Assembly (NCBI GenBank): GCA_902463725.1
Contig: CABQGK010000004.1
Coordinates: 1 to 64,000, forward strand
Reading direction: 5' to 3'
Origin: an uncultured Sutterella sp.
GTDB lineage: Bacteria > Pseudomonadota > Gammaproteobacteria > Burkholderiales > Burkholderiaceae_F
DNA: 64,000 bases
A program made the translations under genes and the position numbers. Shown here piece after piece: positions 42,448 through 50,824 of this stretch. The notes beneath the pieces are model-generated. The model was given only the letters and a program-made list of their open reading frames with translations, searched no databases and had not been told where the DNA came from. Position 1 is the first letter of the stretch. Each line of letters opens with the position of its first letter.

Positions 42448-43212
42448 ATGTACTTTACGTGCATTTTTTCGGTCACAAGATGTGCAAACCGCGTTTCTGC
42501 ACATGTGCACTTTCCCCTGTGCACCGAGTTCACAAGTCACCAAGACCCATGTACTTTACGTGCAAATTTTTCCATGTTTGCGAACTGAAGCCATCAATAT
42601 GCACATGTGCACTTTTTACAAATGGGTATCAGCCAACCCAAAATAGCGATGTACTTTACGTGCATTTTTCTCCGATCTGGTTTCCTTTTCAACGAATGTG
42701 CACATGTGCACATGATCAAAAATTTTCCAAAATTTGCTTCCGAAGGTGATGTACTTTACGTGCAAAACTCTCGATTTTCGAGAGCAACTTTAGCCTTGTG
42801 CACATGTGCACATTTCCGAAATCAGAGAATTGGTGATGTCATTTTGCCATGTACTTTACGTGCACTTTTCTTCTCAACGTCTGCCGATATTTGCAATCTG
42901 CACATGTGCACATTGCAAAATAGCCGCCCTCTTTCGGACACAGAGAGCCATGTACTTTACGTGCAAAGTTCGGGAACTTTTCGCCTCAACCATACTTTCT
43001 GCACATGTGCACTTTCAGAAAAGGGGCAACTTTAGATTTCAAGAAAGCTATGTACTTTTCGTGCATTTCTTCGTCGAAGTACATCAAATATCTCGTTTCT
43101 GCACATGTGCACATCGTCGAATAACTCAACTTGAGGTGATGTACTTTACGTGCAACTTTTCAAAAGTCATGCGTTGTTAACACTCGAAAGCGCCCCACTC
43201 TGCACATGTGCA
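42448..43212 (+). repeat. Array I: A and B motifs alternating every ~50 bp
   Basis: Motif A (ATGTACTTTACGTGCA) starts at 42448, 42549, 42649, 42749, 42849, 42950, 43050 (one change) and 43139. Motif B (TGCACATGTGCA) starts at 42498, 42600, 42699, 42799, 42899, 43000, 43100 and 43201. A is always in the same direction. Six of the first seven A-to-B spacers are 34 bp (one is 35), and the B-to-A spacers are 37-39 bp until the last. The spacer sequences are unrelated, so position and motif rather than recent duplication are conserved. It looks like a regularly spaced protein-binding array next to a replication initiator gene. Confidence 0.93.
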
Positions 43213-43322
43213 TATCGAGCAACTAGCGCAGCGAAAAGATAAGCATGCATCGATGTTCACCTCACCGAAAGAGAGGCATAAGTGATGTATCAAGGCGCCC
43301 TGGATACCCGCCGCGGCACAAC

Positions 43323-43867
43323 TGCACATGTGCAGTTGAGAAGATGAGGTGGCGTTTCTTATCTCCATTCGTAAGAGTTAGGTGGATCGCTTATACAAAT
43401 TTTGCGCATGTACTCTACATGCAGAACTACACTGGCTCATTTCTGCACATGTGCACAATGTATTGCGATTATGGGAAACTCGGAGAAAAGTGCACATGTG
43501 CACAGTGCAGGTTCGACCGATCAGGGTTTTCAGAATTTGAGAATGTACTCTTCGTGCAATTGCACCCTAGAGCAAAAAAATCTGCACATGTGCAGATCAA
43601 TACTGGTCATGTACTTTTCGTGCAAACACACACTAACAGCAAAACAGCACATGTGCACAAATCTAAAAATTCATGCTGACTCGTCAGTGCAAGATGCGGG
43701 GCCCCCCTAGATCGGCTCATCGAGAGAATATGTCTAGCACCAACTGCACATGTGCAGTTCACGCCTAAAATGTGGGTATGTACTTTACGTGCATTTCTGA
43801 AAACCGTTCACAGAACCCAAACTTTTCAAGAGTGAAATAGCGTTACATAAAAAAGTGCACATGTGCA
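43323..43867. repeat. Array II: irregular A and B motifs
   Basis: B at 43323 (within the longer palindrome AACTGCACATGTGCAGTT), 43444, 43491, 43583, 43646 (one change), 43745 (again within the longer palindrome) and 43856. A at 43778, with variants at 43408 (two changes), 43543 (two) and 43609 (one). Spacing is irregular, so this section seems to be a decayed continuation of array I. Confidence 0.85.
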
Positions 43868-43886
43868 CATTGAGTGCTACGCAGCA

Positions 43887-44766
43887 GATCTGCACATGTG
43901 CACTTTTCATGAAAGATATGTCTACGGAGCACTGCGCTATGTGCGCACAACGGCGCACAGCTTGTAGACAGCTGGTGACGTTAGCAGGTACAACACCACA
44001 TATTTAGTATCTAGCTACTGAGGACAATTCACTGAATCTGCACATGTGCACATCTTGTGGCACAAGGCTTTGCGACCCATCATGTTATGTGCACACAGCT
44101 GTGCACAGTTCTAGGAGAGGAGAGGGCGTTTGGGAGTCAAAGAGCGCCACCCTGTATCCCACTACCAAGTGCACTTCTAAGAATCTGCACATGTGCACAC
44201 CTTGTGGCACAAGGCTTTGCAGCCCATCACACTATGTGCACACGACTGTGCAAAGCCCGCAGAAAGGGGAGGGCGTTTAGAGTCAAACAATCTCACCCAG
44301 GATCCCACTGCCAAGTGCACTTCTGCGAATCTGCACATGTGCACACCTTGTGGCACAAGGCTTTGCGACCCATCATGCTATGTGCACACGACTGTGCACA
44401 GCCCGTGAAAGGGGGAGGGCGGTTGGGAGTCAAGCTGCCACACCCTGTATCCCGCTGCCAAGTGCACTTCTGCGAATCTGCACATGTGCACATCTTGTGG
44501 CACAAGGCTTTGAGCCCATCACGCTATGTGCACACAGCTGTGCACAGTTCACGGAGAGGGGTGGGCACTTGGGAGACAAGCTGCCACACCCTGTATCCCG
44601 CGGCCAAGTGCACTTCTGCGCATCTGCACATGTGCACACCATGTGGCACAAGGCCTTTCAGCAAATCTTGCTTTGTGTACACGACTGTGCAGAGCTCCCA
44701 AGAAGTTGGAGATAGTCCAGGAAAATCACACCTCCGGCATCCTGCTGCAAAGGCTAAAATGGTGAA
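43887..44766. repeat. Array III: ~147-bp tandem satellite carrying B
   Basis: Units begin at about 43887 (decayed), 44035, 44182, 44328, 44475 and 44621 (decaying), each 146-148 bp. Each full unit contains B, then CTTGTGGCACAAG or a variant, then an inverted TGTGCACA-type pair about 50 bp on, and AAGTGCACTT near the end, so several palindromes share the GTGCAC core. Motif A is absent. Central copies are more alike than outer ones, as expected from unequal crossing-over. Confidence 0.9.
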
Positions 44767-44768
44767 TG

Positions 44769-45573
44769 TGCACATGTGCACATTCGGAAAAATCACTCAT
44801 TGGCTAGAAAAAAACAACACACTCCTTATCACCAACGCACAACATTTTTGTTGTTTTTCTTCAAGATTTCCCCCTTCATCTACAGGAGGATTTTCTGCCA
44901 AAAATATCGGATTATCCGCCACACTGCACATGTGCATACACACCAAAATCGACCCATTCTCGACATCAATCATCACTTCAGAGGCGATGTACTTTACGTG
45001 CAAATTTGCCCTCACACTCCCCTAAACCAAGCGATCTGCACATGTGCAGAAACCGACATTAGCGATGCGAAGGAAACCGCCCAACACGATTTCGGGCAGA
45101 TTTTCACCTATCGTTTTCCCTAATAAGGGCATGTACTTTACGTGCATTTTTTCGCAGAGTTGAGCGAAAAATCAGTCAGCAGAAGAGATTGTGCACATGT
45201 GCATTTTGTTCATTGCACGTATAAAAAGCCCCCTTTAGGTCGTTCTAAAAATCGACTTCTGCACATGTGCAGAAAGGCTGAAAAAGCGTCGAAAAGTAGA
45301 GAAAAGGTGATGTACTTTACGTGCATTCTGAGCGTCATTTCCTCGAGCGCTGAAGCGATGGAAGTGCGTGTTTGCGTGCCGCCATGTCCCACTCACGATG
45401 GCAAAAGAAAGTATGCACGCGAAGTGCTCATTAGACAGGCAATATTGATAAATTACTTATAAAACAAATATTTATGGTTAGAATTAAATATTTCTGCACA
45501 TGTGCAGATGCTTGTGCACATGTACTCCGATACGTGCTCTTTGGTGGGAAATAGGCGATGTACTTTACGTGCA
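44769..45573. repeat. Array IV: A and B motifs leading to repA
   Basis: B at 44769, 44925, 45037, 45192, 45260 and 45495. A at 44987, 45131, 45310 and 45558, with a stretched copy at 45519 (ATGTACTCCGATACGTGC) overlapping half a B. The A-to-B step of 50 bp recurs at 44987/45037 and 45260/45310. The last A is about 350 bp before the repA start, within its probable control region. Confidence 0.88.
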
Positions 45574-45924
45574 TTTTTGCCGCAAGTGCTGCGCCAAATC
45601 GCCGCTAGCACGGTAGTCGATCGCAGCCTCCGTGTTAGCGCTGCACATGCACGAAAGCGCTCTCCCACGAAGCGGAAAAAAGCCCCGTCTTTGTCACACT
45701 GGCAGTACTCTTTCTCAACGAGCAACTCGTCCTCACAGGGAAGTAAGTGAACCTCTCCGCGATAAGCCAGAGCGTCTTCATTGGCTGCCACGAAAAAAGT
45801 GTGATGGGGTAAAATTTCTAGGATATTTTTCCGCTGCAAACCGATGCGTGATCGCCAAGCTGCTGGGTTCTCTTTCCCGCCGATACTTAGCGACGAACTG
45901 GCAGTTGGTGAAGGATTTGGGTAT

Positions 45925-47139
45925 ATGGCAAAAACAAAAACGGATCATGTGCGGTCGCTCACCATCATGAGTGACGGCCCCTCATATGATGCGATAGAAC
46001 CTCCCTCACGAGATACAGCAGAACTCCTCAATATTCCGTTTATTGTTCCGGATACCCTAGAAAAGTCTCCCGAACAGATGAAGGCCGAAGAAGACTGGCG
46101 CCGCACTTTGGTTACCTTGGGGGAGGGCAAAGCTGTTTCTTTCAAGGACTCGGTGACCATGATGAGTCACCCGCTCTTTGGCTTCCGTCCCAAAAAAGAA
46201 TCGCTCCCTCGTGTGATCGACTGTGAGCACTACACCGTGACGCTCTCTCCGTCCAACTACGGGCTGCCCACTTACAACGACGCCGACATCCTCATCTACG
46301 CGATGTCCATGATCGCCGCCCGCATCAAGAAAACAGGGCAGGAAGTAACCGCAGAGCTACTGCGCTTTCACTCCGACATTGTTTTCTCCATTAAGGATTA
46401 CTACAAGTCCATTGGAAAAACTTACGGCGGCAAGCAGCAGCAAGCCTTTCTCAATGCGCTACAACGCTTGAGCACCACCTCGATTACGATTACCGCAGAC
46501 CGTGAGGTCAATGGCCGCCGCATCCGATTCGAACAAACCGCCACAGGGTTCCTGGAAAACACGATGAGCCTCTCGACGCTCAATGAACAGATCAATCCCA
46601 TGGCCATGATTCGACTGCGCTTGGCGGACTGGATTATTCGCGACGTCATCACGCTCAATGTGTTGACCATTCCTGTCGAATACTTCGACATGTCCCCCTT
46701 TGCTAAGTCGCTTTACCTGATTGCACGCCGGCATCTCGGCACACAAAAGACCGACTTGCGCTTTTCGGACCTCACGTTTGATGAGTACGTCGTCCCTGTG
46801 GAGCAGGTCAAGCTCACGAACGGCCACAAGATGGACCGCTTCTACTGGACTGTCTCGCTCTCCAACTTGGCACGCATGACAGGAAACTCCCGACAGATCC
46901 GCAACTTCAAACAAGATCTGATCAAGGCCATCGCGGAAGTCGACTTTGGGTTCTTTGAAATCGCCATCACCGACACACGTCGCTTGAAAGATACGGAAGT
47001 CGTCTTCTTCAAGAAGCTCGACCTCGCCCACAACATCGCGAAGGCGAGCCTTTTCTACGCAGGGTTCCGCGAGTTCTACGAAGGACTGCTCACTGCAGAA
47101 AAAATCAAGCAGAAGCTCGCCAACAACGACGACCTTTGA
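45925..47139 (+). CDS. repA: Replication initiator protein A (RPA family)
   Basis: 404 residues from ATG 45925 (GAAGGAT upstream; the frame open from 45844 adds 27 unrelated residues). Features of the plasmid/chromid initiator family: HPLFGFRPKKESLPRVIDC near residue 80, YNDADILIYAMSMI, FLNALQRLSTTSITITADR (winged-helix DNA-binding part), SLYLIARRHLGTQKTDLRFSDL and FYWTVSLSNLARMTGNSRQIRNF. These proteins bind directly repeated iterons and open the origin with DnaA. Motif A, directional and present on both sides of the gene, is the natural iteron candidate. A terminator follows at once. Together with parAB it makes this a plasmid-type replicon core. Confidence 0.88.
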   Translation: MAKTKTDHVRSLTIMSDGPSYDAIEPPSRDTAELLNIPFIVPDTLEKSPEQMKAEEDWRRTLVTLGEGKAVSFKDSVTMMSHPLFGFRPKKESLPRVIDCEHYTVTLSPSNYGLPTYNDADILIYAMSMIAARIKKTGQEVTAELLRFHSDIVFSIKDYYKSIGKTYGGKQQQAFLNALQRLSTTSITITADREVNGRRIRFEQTATGFLENTMSLSTLNEQINPMAMIRLRLADWIIRDVITLNVLTIPVEYFDMSPFAKSLYLIARRHLGTQKTDLRFSDLTFDEYVVPVEQVKLTNGHKMDRFYWTVSLSNLARMTGNSRQIRNFKQDLIKAIAEVDFGFFEIAITDTRRLKDTEVVFFKKLDLAHNIAKASLFYAGFREFYEGLLTAEKIKQKLANNDDL

Positions 47140-47162
47140 TAGAAGCTTGAGTTTGCACATTG

Positions 47163-47198
47163 AGGCGGAGATCCCATGGGACTCCGCCTTTTTGTTTT
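47163..47198 (+). terminator. Terminator of repA
   Basis: AGGCGGAG (47163-47170) pairs with CTCCGCCT (47182-47189), followed by TTTTTGTTTT. Confidence 0.82.
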
Positions 47199-47352
47199 GT
47201 CCGTCACATGTGCACGAAAAAAAAGCGACGAATTTTAAGGCGGTCTTTCAATAGAAGATGAGGGTTCGGTCAAAAGAGGTTCTTAAAATTACGTCGTTTT
47301 GACCATACCAAAAAATTTACTTATTTCTAATAAGGTATCTAAATGTAAACCC

Positions 47353-47596
47353 GTGTACTTTACGAGCATCTTTTCTAAAAAATTTCTTTTTTAATCAAAG
47401 ACTTCTTTATTTTTCACCGGATCGCTGAAAACGCGAAGAAAAGTTATCCACAGGGACGAAAAATCAAGACTGACAATGAAATGCAAGGGAATGAAACAAA
47501 ACGTAACAGCGCCCTGTGGATAATTTTTCTCCCAACTTATGTACCTTACGTGCAAATTTATGTACTTCTCGTGCAAATCTATGTACTTTACGTGCA
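47353..47596 (+). repeat. Motif A copies downstream of repA, three in tandem
   Basis: A variant at 47353-47368 (two changes), then 47539 (one change), 47560 (two changes) and 47581 (exact), the last three at 21-bp steps, two DNA turns. Direct repeats at helical spacing next to DnaA boxes are the standard form of iterons in a replication origin. Confidence 0.85.
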
Positions 47597-47693
47597 TTAT
47601 TTTCGATTTATGCACAAGTTATACACAGGCGTTTTTGCTTATAAAACAATGCTCTAAGCGCGTTTTTGCTTAAATATGCGGCCTCCCTATAAT
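47444..47693. other. Probable replication origin: DnaA boxes, iterons, AT-rich 13-mers
   Basis: Two perfect DnaA boxes TTATCCACA (47444-47452, and 47515-47523 on the reverse strand), with related TTATGCACA (47608-47616) and TTATACACA (47619-47627), surround the tandem A iterons. Directly after come two 13-mers GCGTTTTTGCTTA (47629-47641 and 47660-47672) in an AT-rich segment, a plausible unwinding element. The combination is what an iteron-type origin needs. Confidence 0.78.
47666..47693 (+). promoter_or_regulatory. Promoter candidate upstream of parA
   Basis: TTGCTT (47666-47671) and TATAAT (47688-47693), 16 bp apart. It overlaps the second 13-mer, so transcription from it could help open the origin. 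It lies 560 bp before parA. Confidence 0.4.
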
Positions 47694-47696
47694 ATA

Positions 47697-48250
47697 CTTT
47701 ATATACTTAATACACCAAAAACCACGCGGCAACATAAAACCAAATGGCGTCGCCAGAGCACCTGCCTATCCCTTCTCTTTGGGATAGTGCGTGACCGCGT
47801 ATCGCGGCACGTAAGCGCTACTTTCCACCAACGGGACAACTCACCCAAAAAAGCTCCCACCCCGAACAAGGCTCAGCAAGGTTTCTAAAGAGGCAGAGCG
47901 CACTCCCTTAACTCAGCACCAATCCCCAACCCTGAATAGCACCCTCAGAGAGTGAAACGCTTTACTGAGAAGATCAAATCTGGCGCAATCCCTACTGCCA
48001 TCTGCGCTCCCAAAGATCAATCAACGAAAATTGCTCATCTCAGTACCAGAGACACAATACGATCTAAAAATAATGATATTTAAAGAAAACGCTTGTTTTT
48101 CAATGACTTATTGATTTTTAAGGAGAAAAATCTCCCCCTTCGCGTCCAAAATCTGATTATCTCGCCCATACTTTCAGGGGTTGATTTAAGGATTAAACCT
48201 ATGCATAATGTCCCTTATCTGAACTCGAATTTTTGCCGAGGAAGCTGCGG
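47697..48250. other. Gene-free leader between origin and parA
   Basis: No convincing gene (a 70-residue frame at 47676-47888 has no ribosome site). An inverted repeat TCAAT-N5-ATTGA (48100-48114) might be a ParA autoregulatory operator. GAGGAAG precedes the parA start. Confidence 0.4.
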
Positions 48251-49024
48251 ATGTCTGCCATTGTGATGTCAATTGCCAACCAGAAGGGTGGCGTCGGAAA
48301 AACTACTGTTGCAACCCAACTGGCGTTTGACCTTGCGATCAGACGCAATAAAAAAGTCCTCTATATCGATATGGATGCCCAAGGCAATGGCTCCTCGGTT
48401 CTCCTTCAAGGCAACCCCATCACAGGAACCGAAGCAACCTCGCTCTTCGATCCGGATTGCAACGAATTCATTCCTACGAAAGCCCAGCGTGGCATTGACA
48501 TTCTGCCCACCCCTTGTAACAGTCGTCTCAGCTACGACCTGGAGGGGCTACCAGATGAATACATGACGGTTCCCCGTGACAAGATCAAGCCGTTGCTTGA
48601 TGCGTACGACATCATCCTCATTGACTGCCCACCAAACCTCGGGTTGAAGCTACGCAGTGCACTCACCATGTCAACGCATGTCTTCTGTCCGATTCGCCTC
48701 TGCGGCTTTGCTGTGGAAGGTCTCTCGGGTCTTTTGGATACGATTGAAGACATTCAGCACACGACCAACCCTGGGTTGCAGCTCATTGGCGCACTTATCA
48801 ACGCCTTTGATCGTTCCACCACACACCTCTCAACGCTTGAAGCAATTCAAGAACAGATGGCCGATGTGGTACTCACAAGCGTGATTAAGCACCGTACCCC
48901 TCTTGATAAAGCCAACAGCTTAGGGGTACCCGTCTGGGAGGTTCCCTCTGCATATCGCGCTGCGCGCGAAGTGGAAAATGCCTTCAAAGAAATCTACAAG
49001 AAACTCGGCCTGCGGATTAAATAA
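48251..49024 (+). CDS. parA: Partition ATPase ParA
   Basis: 257 residues from ATG 48251 (GAGGAAG upstream; a TTG at 48233 is an alternative). Deviant Walker A motif ANQKGGVGKTTVATQLA at 9-25, Walker A' YIDMDAQGNGSS and Walker B IILIDCPPNLG identify a ParA/Soj ATPase. There is no N-terminal HTH, so it is the short (type Ib/chromosomal-like) form. It binds the nucleoid in an ATP-dependent way and moves ParB-centromere complexes to daughter cells. parB starts five bases after its stop. Confidence 0.93.
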   Translation: MSAIVMSIANQKGGVGKTTVATQLAFDLAIRRNKKVLYIDMDAQGNGSSVLLQGNPITGTEATSLFDPDCNEFIPTKAQRGIDILPTPCNSRLSYDLEGLPDEYMTVPRDKIKPLLDAYDIILIDCPPNLGLKLRSALTMSTHVFCPIRLCGFAVEGLSGLLDTIEDIQHTTNPGLQLIGALINAFDRSTTHLSTLEAIQEQMADVVLTSVIKHRTPLDKANSLGVPVWEVPSAYRAAREVENAFKEIYKKLGLRIK

Positions 49025-49029
49025 GCACC

Positions 49030-50064
49030 ATGGCAACGAAACCTCTACCCAGAAACAATCTGGACTTTAATTCCATCCGGCAAAAGGCCGAAAAGGTCAA
49101 CTCCGCTGCGCTCAATGCGGTCGCGCCAACGGAAGACACGCTCGTTGAGCTCGCGATCGAGCTCATCGACGTCGATCCTCAGATCCGAACGGTTTTCAAC
49201 GCGGAGAGCATTGCTGAGCTCGCAGGCTCCATTACCGAACACGGCCAAATCTCCCCGATTACCGTTCGTCGCGATGGGGCGCGCTATCGACTCATTACGG
49301 GCGAACGCCGCCTTCGCGCGGTTAAAAGCCTGGGACTCAACACTATTCGTGCGATCGTCACGACGACAGTGGAAACCCCAAGTGATGTCACTGTCTCGCA
49401 GCTGATTGAAAACCTTCAGCGCGAAGACATGGGTCCGCTTGAAATCGGCTTAGCCTACGCTAAGCTCATGAAGCAAGAAGGGTGGTCCGCGGAAGTTGCC
49501 GCTAAGAAAACCGGCAAGAGCGCGCGCTACGTCTACCGTATGATCTCGGTGGCGGACTTGCCTGAGGTTGCACAGCACTGGATTGAGGATGGGCTTCTCA
49601 CGGACACCTACGCCATCGAAAAGCTCTCTAAGCTCTACAAATCGAGCGAACATCCTAAGGAAATTACCGAGAAGCTACAGCATTTCATTTCCCGTGATTT
49701 CGCTATTACGCGCGCCATTGTTGAGGGGCTTAGCGTTCCAAAAAAAGAGAAAACCTCAATCAAGGCTGTTCCCTTGAAGGATGTGCCGCTCACGATTGGC
49801 AACGCTGCCGATCTACGCCGCCAAAAGGGCTTTGAACATTATGAGTTTGCTGGGATGAACTTCGTGATTCACTGTGAGTTCTCTCATGCTGGTCTTAACC
49901 ACGGTAAACCCGTCAAAGGTGCACAAGTGCTCCCCAATATCATCCCCAAAGACCGCACGAAAGCCGTGGTTGAGTTTGAAGGAAAACTCTACGAAGTGCC
50001 TTGGCCTGAGGTCAAGATTTATGAGACTGCCGTACTCGGCAAAAAACAGGGCCGTAAGGCTTAA
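49030..50064 (+). CDS. parB: Centromere-binding protein ParB
   Basis: 344 residues. Box I SITEHGQISPITVRRDGARYRLITGERRLRA is split here as EHGQISPITVRR (about 68-80) and the CTP-binding arginine motif GERRLRA; ENLQREDMGPLEIG follows and then the HTH KKTGKSARYVYRMISVADL (about 160-178). The C-terminal part (about 250-344) is unlike canonical ParB and may hold a different dimer or repeat-reading domain. The B palindrome, present at least 27 times in the array, is the best local candidate for its centromere. It is not the universal parS sequence. Confidence 0.9.
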   Translation: MATKPLPRNNLDFNSIRQKAEKVNSAALNAVAPTEDTLVELAIELIDVDPQIRTVFNAESIAELAGSITEHGQISPITVRRDGARYRLITGERRLRAVKSLGLNTIRAIVTTTVETPSDVTVSQLIENLQREDMGPLEIGLAYAKLMKQEGWSAEVAAKKTGKSARYVYRMISVADLPEVAQHWIEDGLLTDTYAIEKLSKLYKSSEHPKEITEKLQHFISRDFAITRAIVEGLSVPKKEKTSIKAVPLKDVPLTIGNAADLRRQKGFEHYEFAGMNFVIHCEFSHAGLNHGKPVKGAQVLPNIIPKDRTKAVVEFEGKLYEVPWPEVKIYETAVLGKKQGRKA

Positions 50065-50079
50065 TAAGGAGAGAATAAA

Positions 50080-50361
50080 ATGGCCTCGAAAGCTGAAAGT
50101 GTCTTGGTCGTGCTTTACTACCTCCTTACCCTGAAGAATCCATCGTTGCAGATGATTGAAAAGGCGACGGGCTGCTCCAAACAAACCGTACGCCGTCATT
50201 TCAAAACTCTGGCAGCGCAGTACGGGGTCAAGTTGCATTACGAACGTAAGCAACGCGCCGCGGATGGTGGCATCGGCACATATGTGCTCGAAGAAGCCGG
50301 CGTCTTCGACAGCATCAAGGTAGTGAATTTCTTTAATTCCCAAAAACTCTCAGGTAACTGA
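50080..50361 (+). CDS. Small helix-turn-helix protein of the par operon
   Basis: 93 residues with ribosome site AAGGAGAG. Residues about 20-55 (NPSLQMIEKATGCSKQTVRRHFKTLAAQ) form a DeoR/winged-type HTH. It starts 15 bases after parB and ends before a terminator, so it is the third cistron of the partition operon. It could be an operon repressor or an accessory protein that reads one of the repeat families. I do not recognise a named family. Confidence 0.7.
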   Translation: MASKAESVLVVLYYLLTLKNPSLQMIEKATGCSKQTVRRHFKTLAAQYGVKLHYERKQRAADGGIGTYVLEEAGVFDSIKVVNFFNSQKLSGN

Positions 50362-50374
50362 GAATCCTGACAGC

Positions 50375-50413
50375 GAGAGCTCTGCACAGTCACCCATGCA
50401 GAGCTCTTTCTAT
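50375..50413 (+). terminator. Terminator of the parAB operon
   Basis: GAGCTCTGCA (50377-50386) pairs with TGCAGAGCTC (50397-50406), then TTTCTATCT. Confidence 0.78.
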
Positions 50414-50469
50414 CTCAACCTCCAAAACCATAGATAAACACTAAGAGTCTATCCCGTCTTTACGGTATT

Positions 50470-50488
50470 AAGAATGATAATCATTCTT
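50470..50488. promoter_or_regulatory. Fur box upstream of the heme operon
   Basis: AAGAATGATAATCATTCTT is a perfect 9-1-9 palindrome close to the 19-bp Fur consensus. It lies about 130 bp before the operon's likely promoter. Confidence 0.8.
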
Positions 50489-50601
50489 ATCCGTATTCGT
50501 CCCCTCTCGTCTACTAACTCAAAAAGTTTTTAGAAAAATCAAGTATTTCCAAATTTTGCTCAACCGCGATACTGCCCAGAGGGGGTAGGTAAAGTGCCGT
50601 G

Positions 50602-50657
50602 TTGTCGCTCAGGACGCACTACCTATAATGCATTCATTGATAATGATTCTCATTCAA
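50602..50657 (+). promoter_or_regulatory. Heme operon promoter with second Fur box
   Basis: TTGTCG (50602-50607) and TATAAT (50624-50629), 16 bp apart. GATAATGATTCTCATT (50639-50654) directly after the -10 covers the expected start site. Its 13-bp core AATGATTCTCATT is identical to that of the small-RNA promoter at 621-633. Confidence 0.7.
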
Positions 50658-50824
50658 TGAGTGATGCCACTATGCTGGACACATCGAAAAGCCTTGAGCC
50701 TCAACACTCGGCAAGTCAACAAGACAGCTCGCCGCTTGCGCATCCCATGCATGGAGAAGGGCACGCCACGCGCACCCGAGCGGGCGCTACGCACCCTCAT
50801 GCCTCAAGAACCTTTGAGGAAGGC

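Noticed and set aside
42448..45573. CRISPR array
   Set aside because: Spacing is regular, but there are two alternating short repeats (16 and 12 bp) instead of one of 23-47 bp, no leader and no cas genes; the repeats also flank repA and sit among DnaA boxes.
41234..45573. Insertion sequence or transposon explaining the repeats
   Set aside because: No transposase, no terminal inverted repeats and no target duplications were seen; motifs are too short and too evenly spaced.
42391..45839. Many reading frames of 60-320 codons across the repeat arrays
   Set aside because: Their proteins are translations of the repeats (recurrent CTCAH, MYFTC, LYVHF strings), occur in all frames and lack ribosome sites.
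45453..45839. 128-codon leftward frame before repA
   Set aside because: Half of it translates A and B motifs; no ribosome site; opposes the repA control region.
47676..47888. 70-codon frame downstream of the origin
   Set aside because: Starts at the -10 of a promoter candidate and has no ribosome site or homology.
50594..50824. N-terminal 77-codon extension of hutW
   Set aside because: Upstream ATGs have no ribosome site and the region overlaps the promoter and Fur box; homologous sequence begins after 50825. The start remains open to proof.
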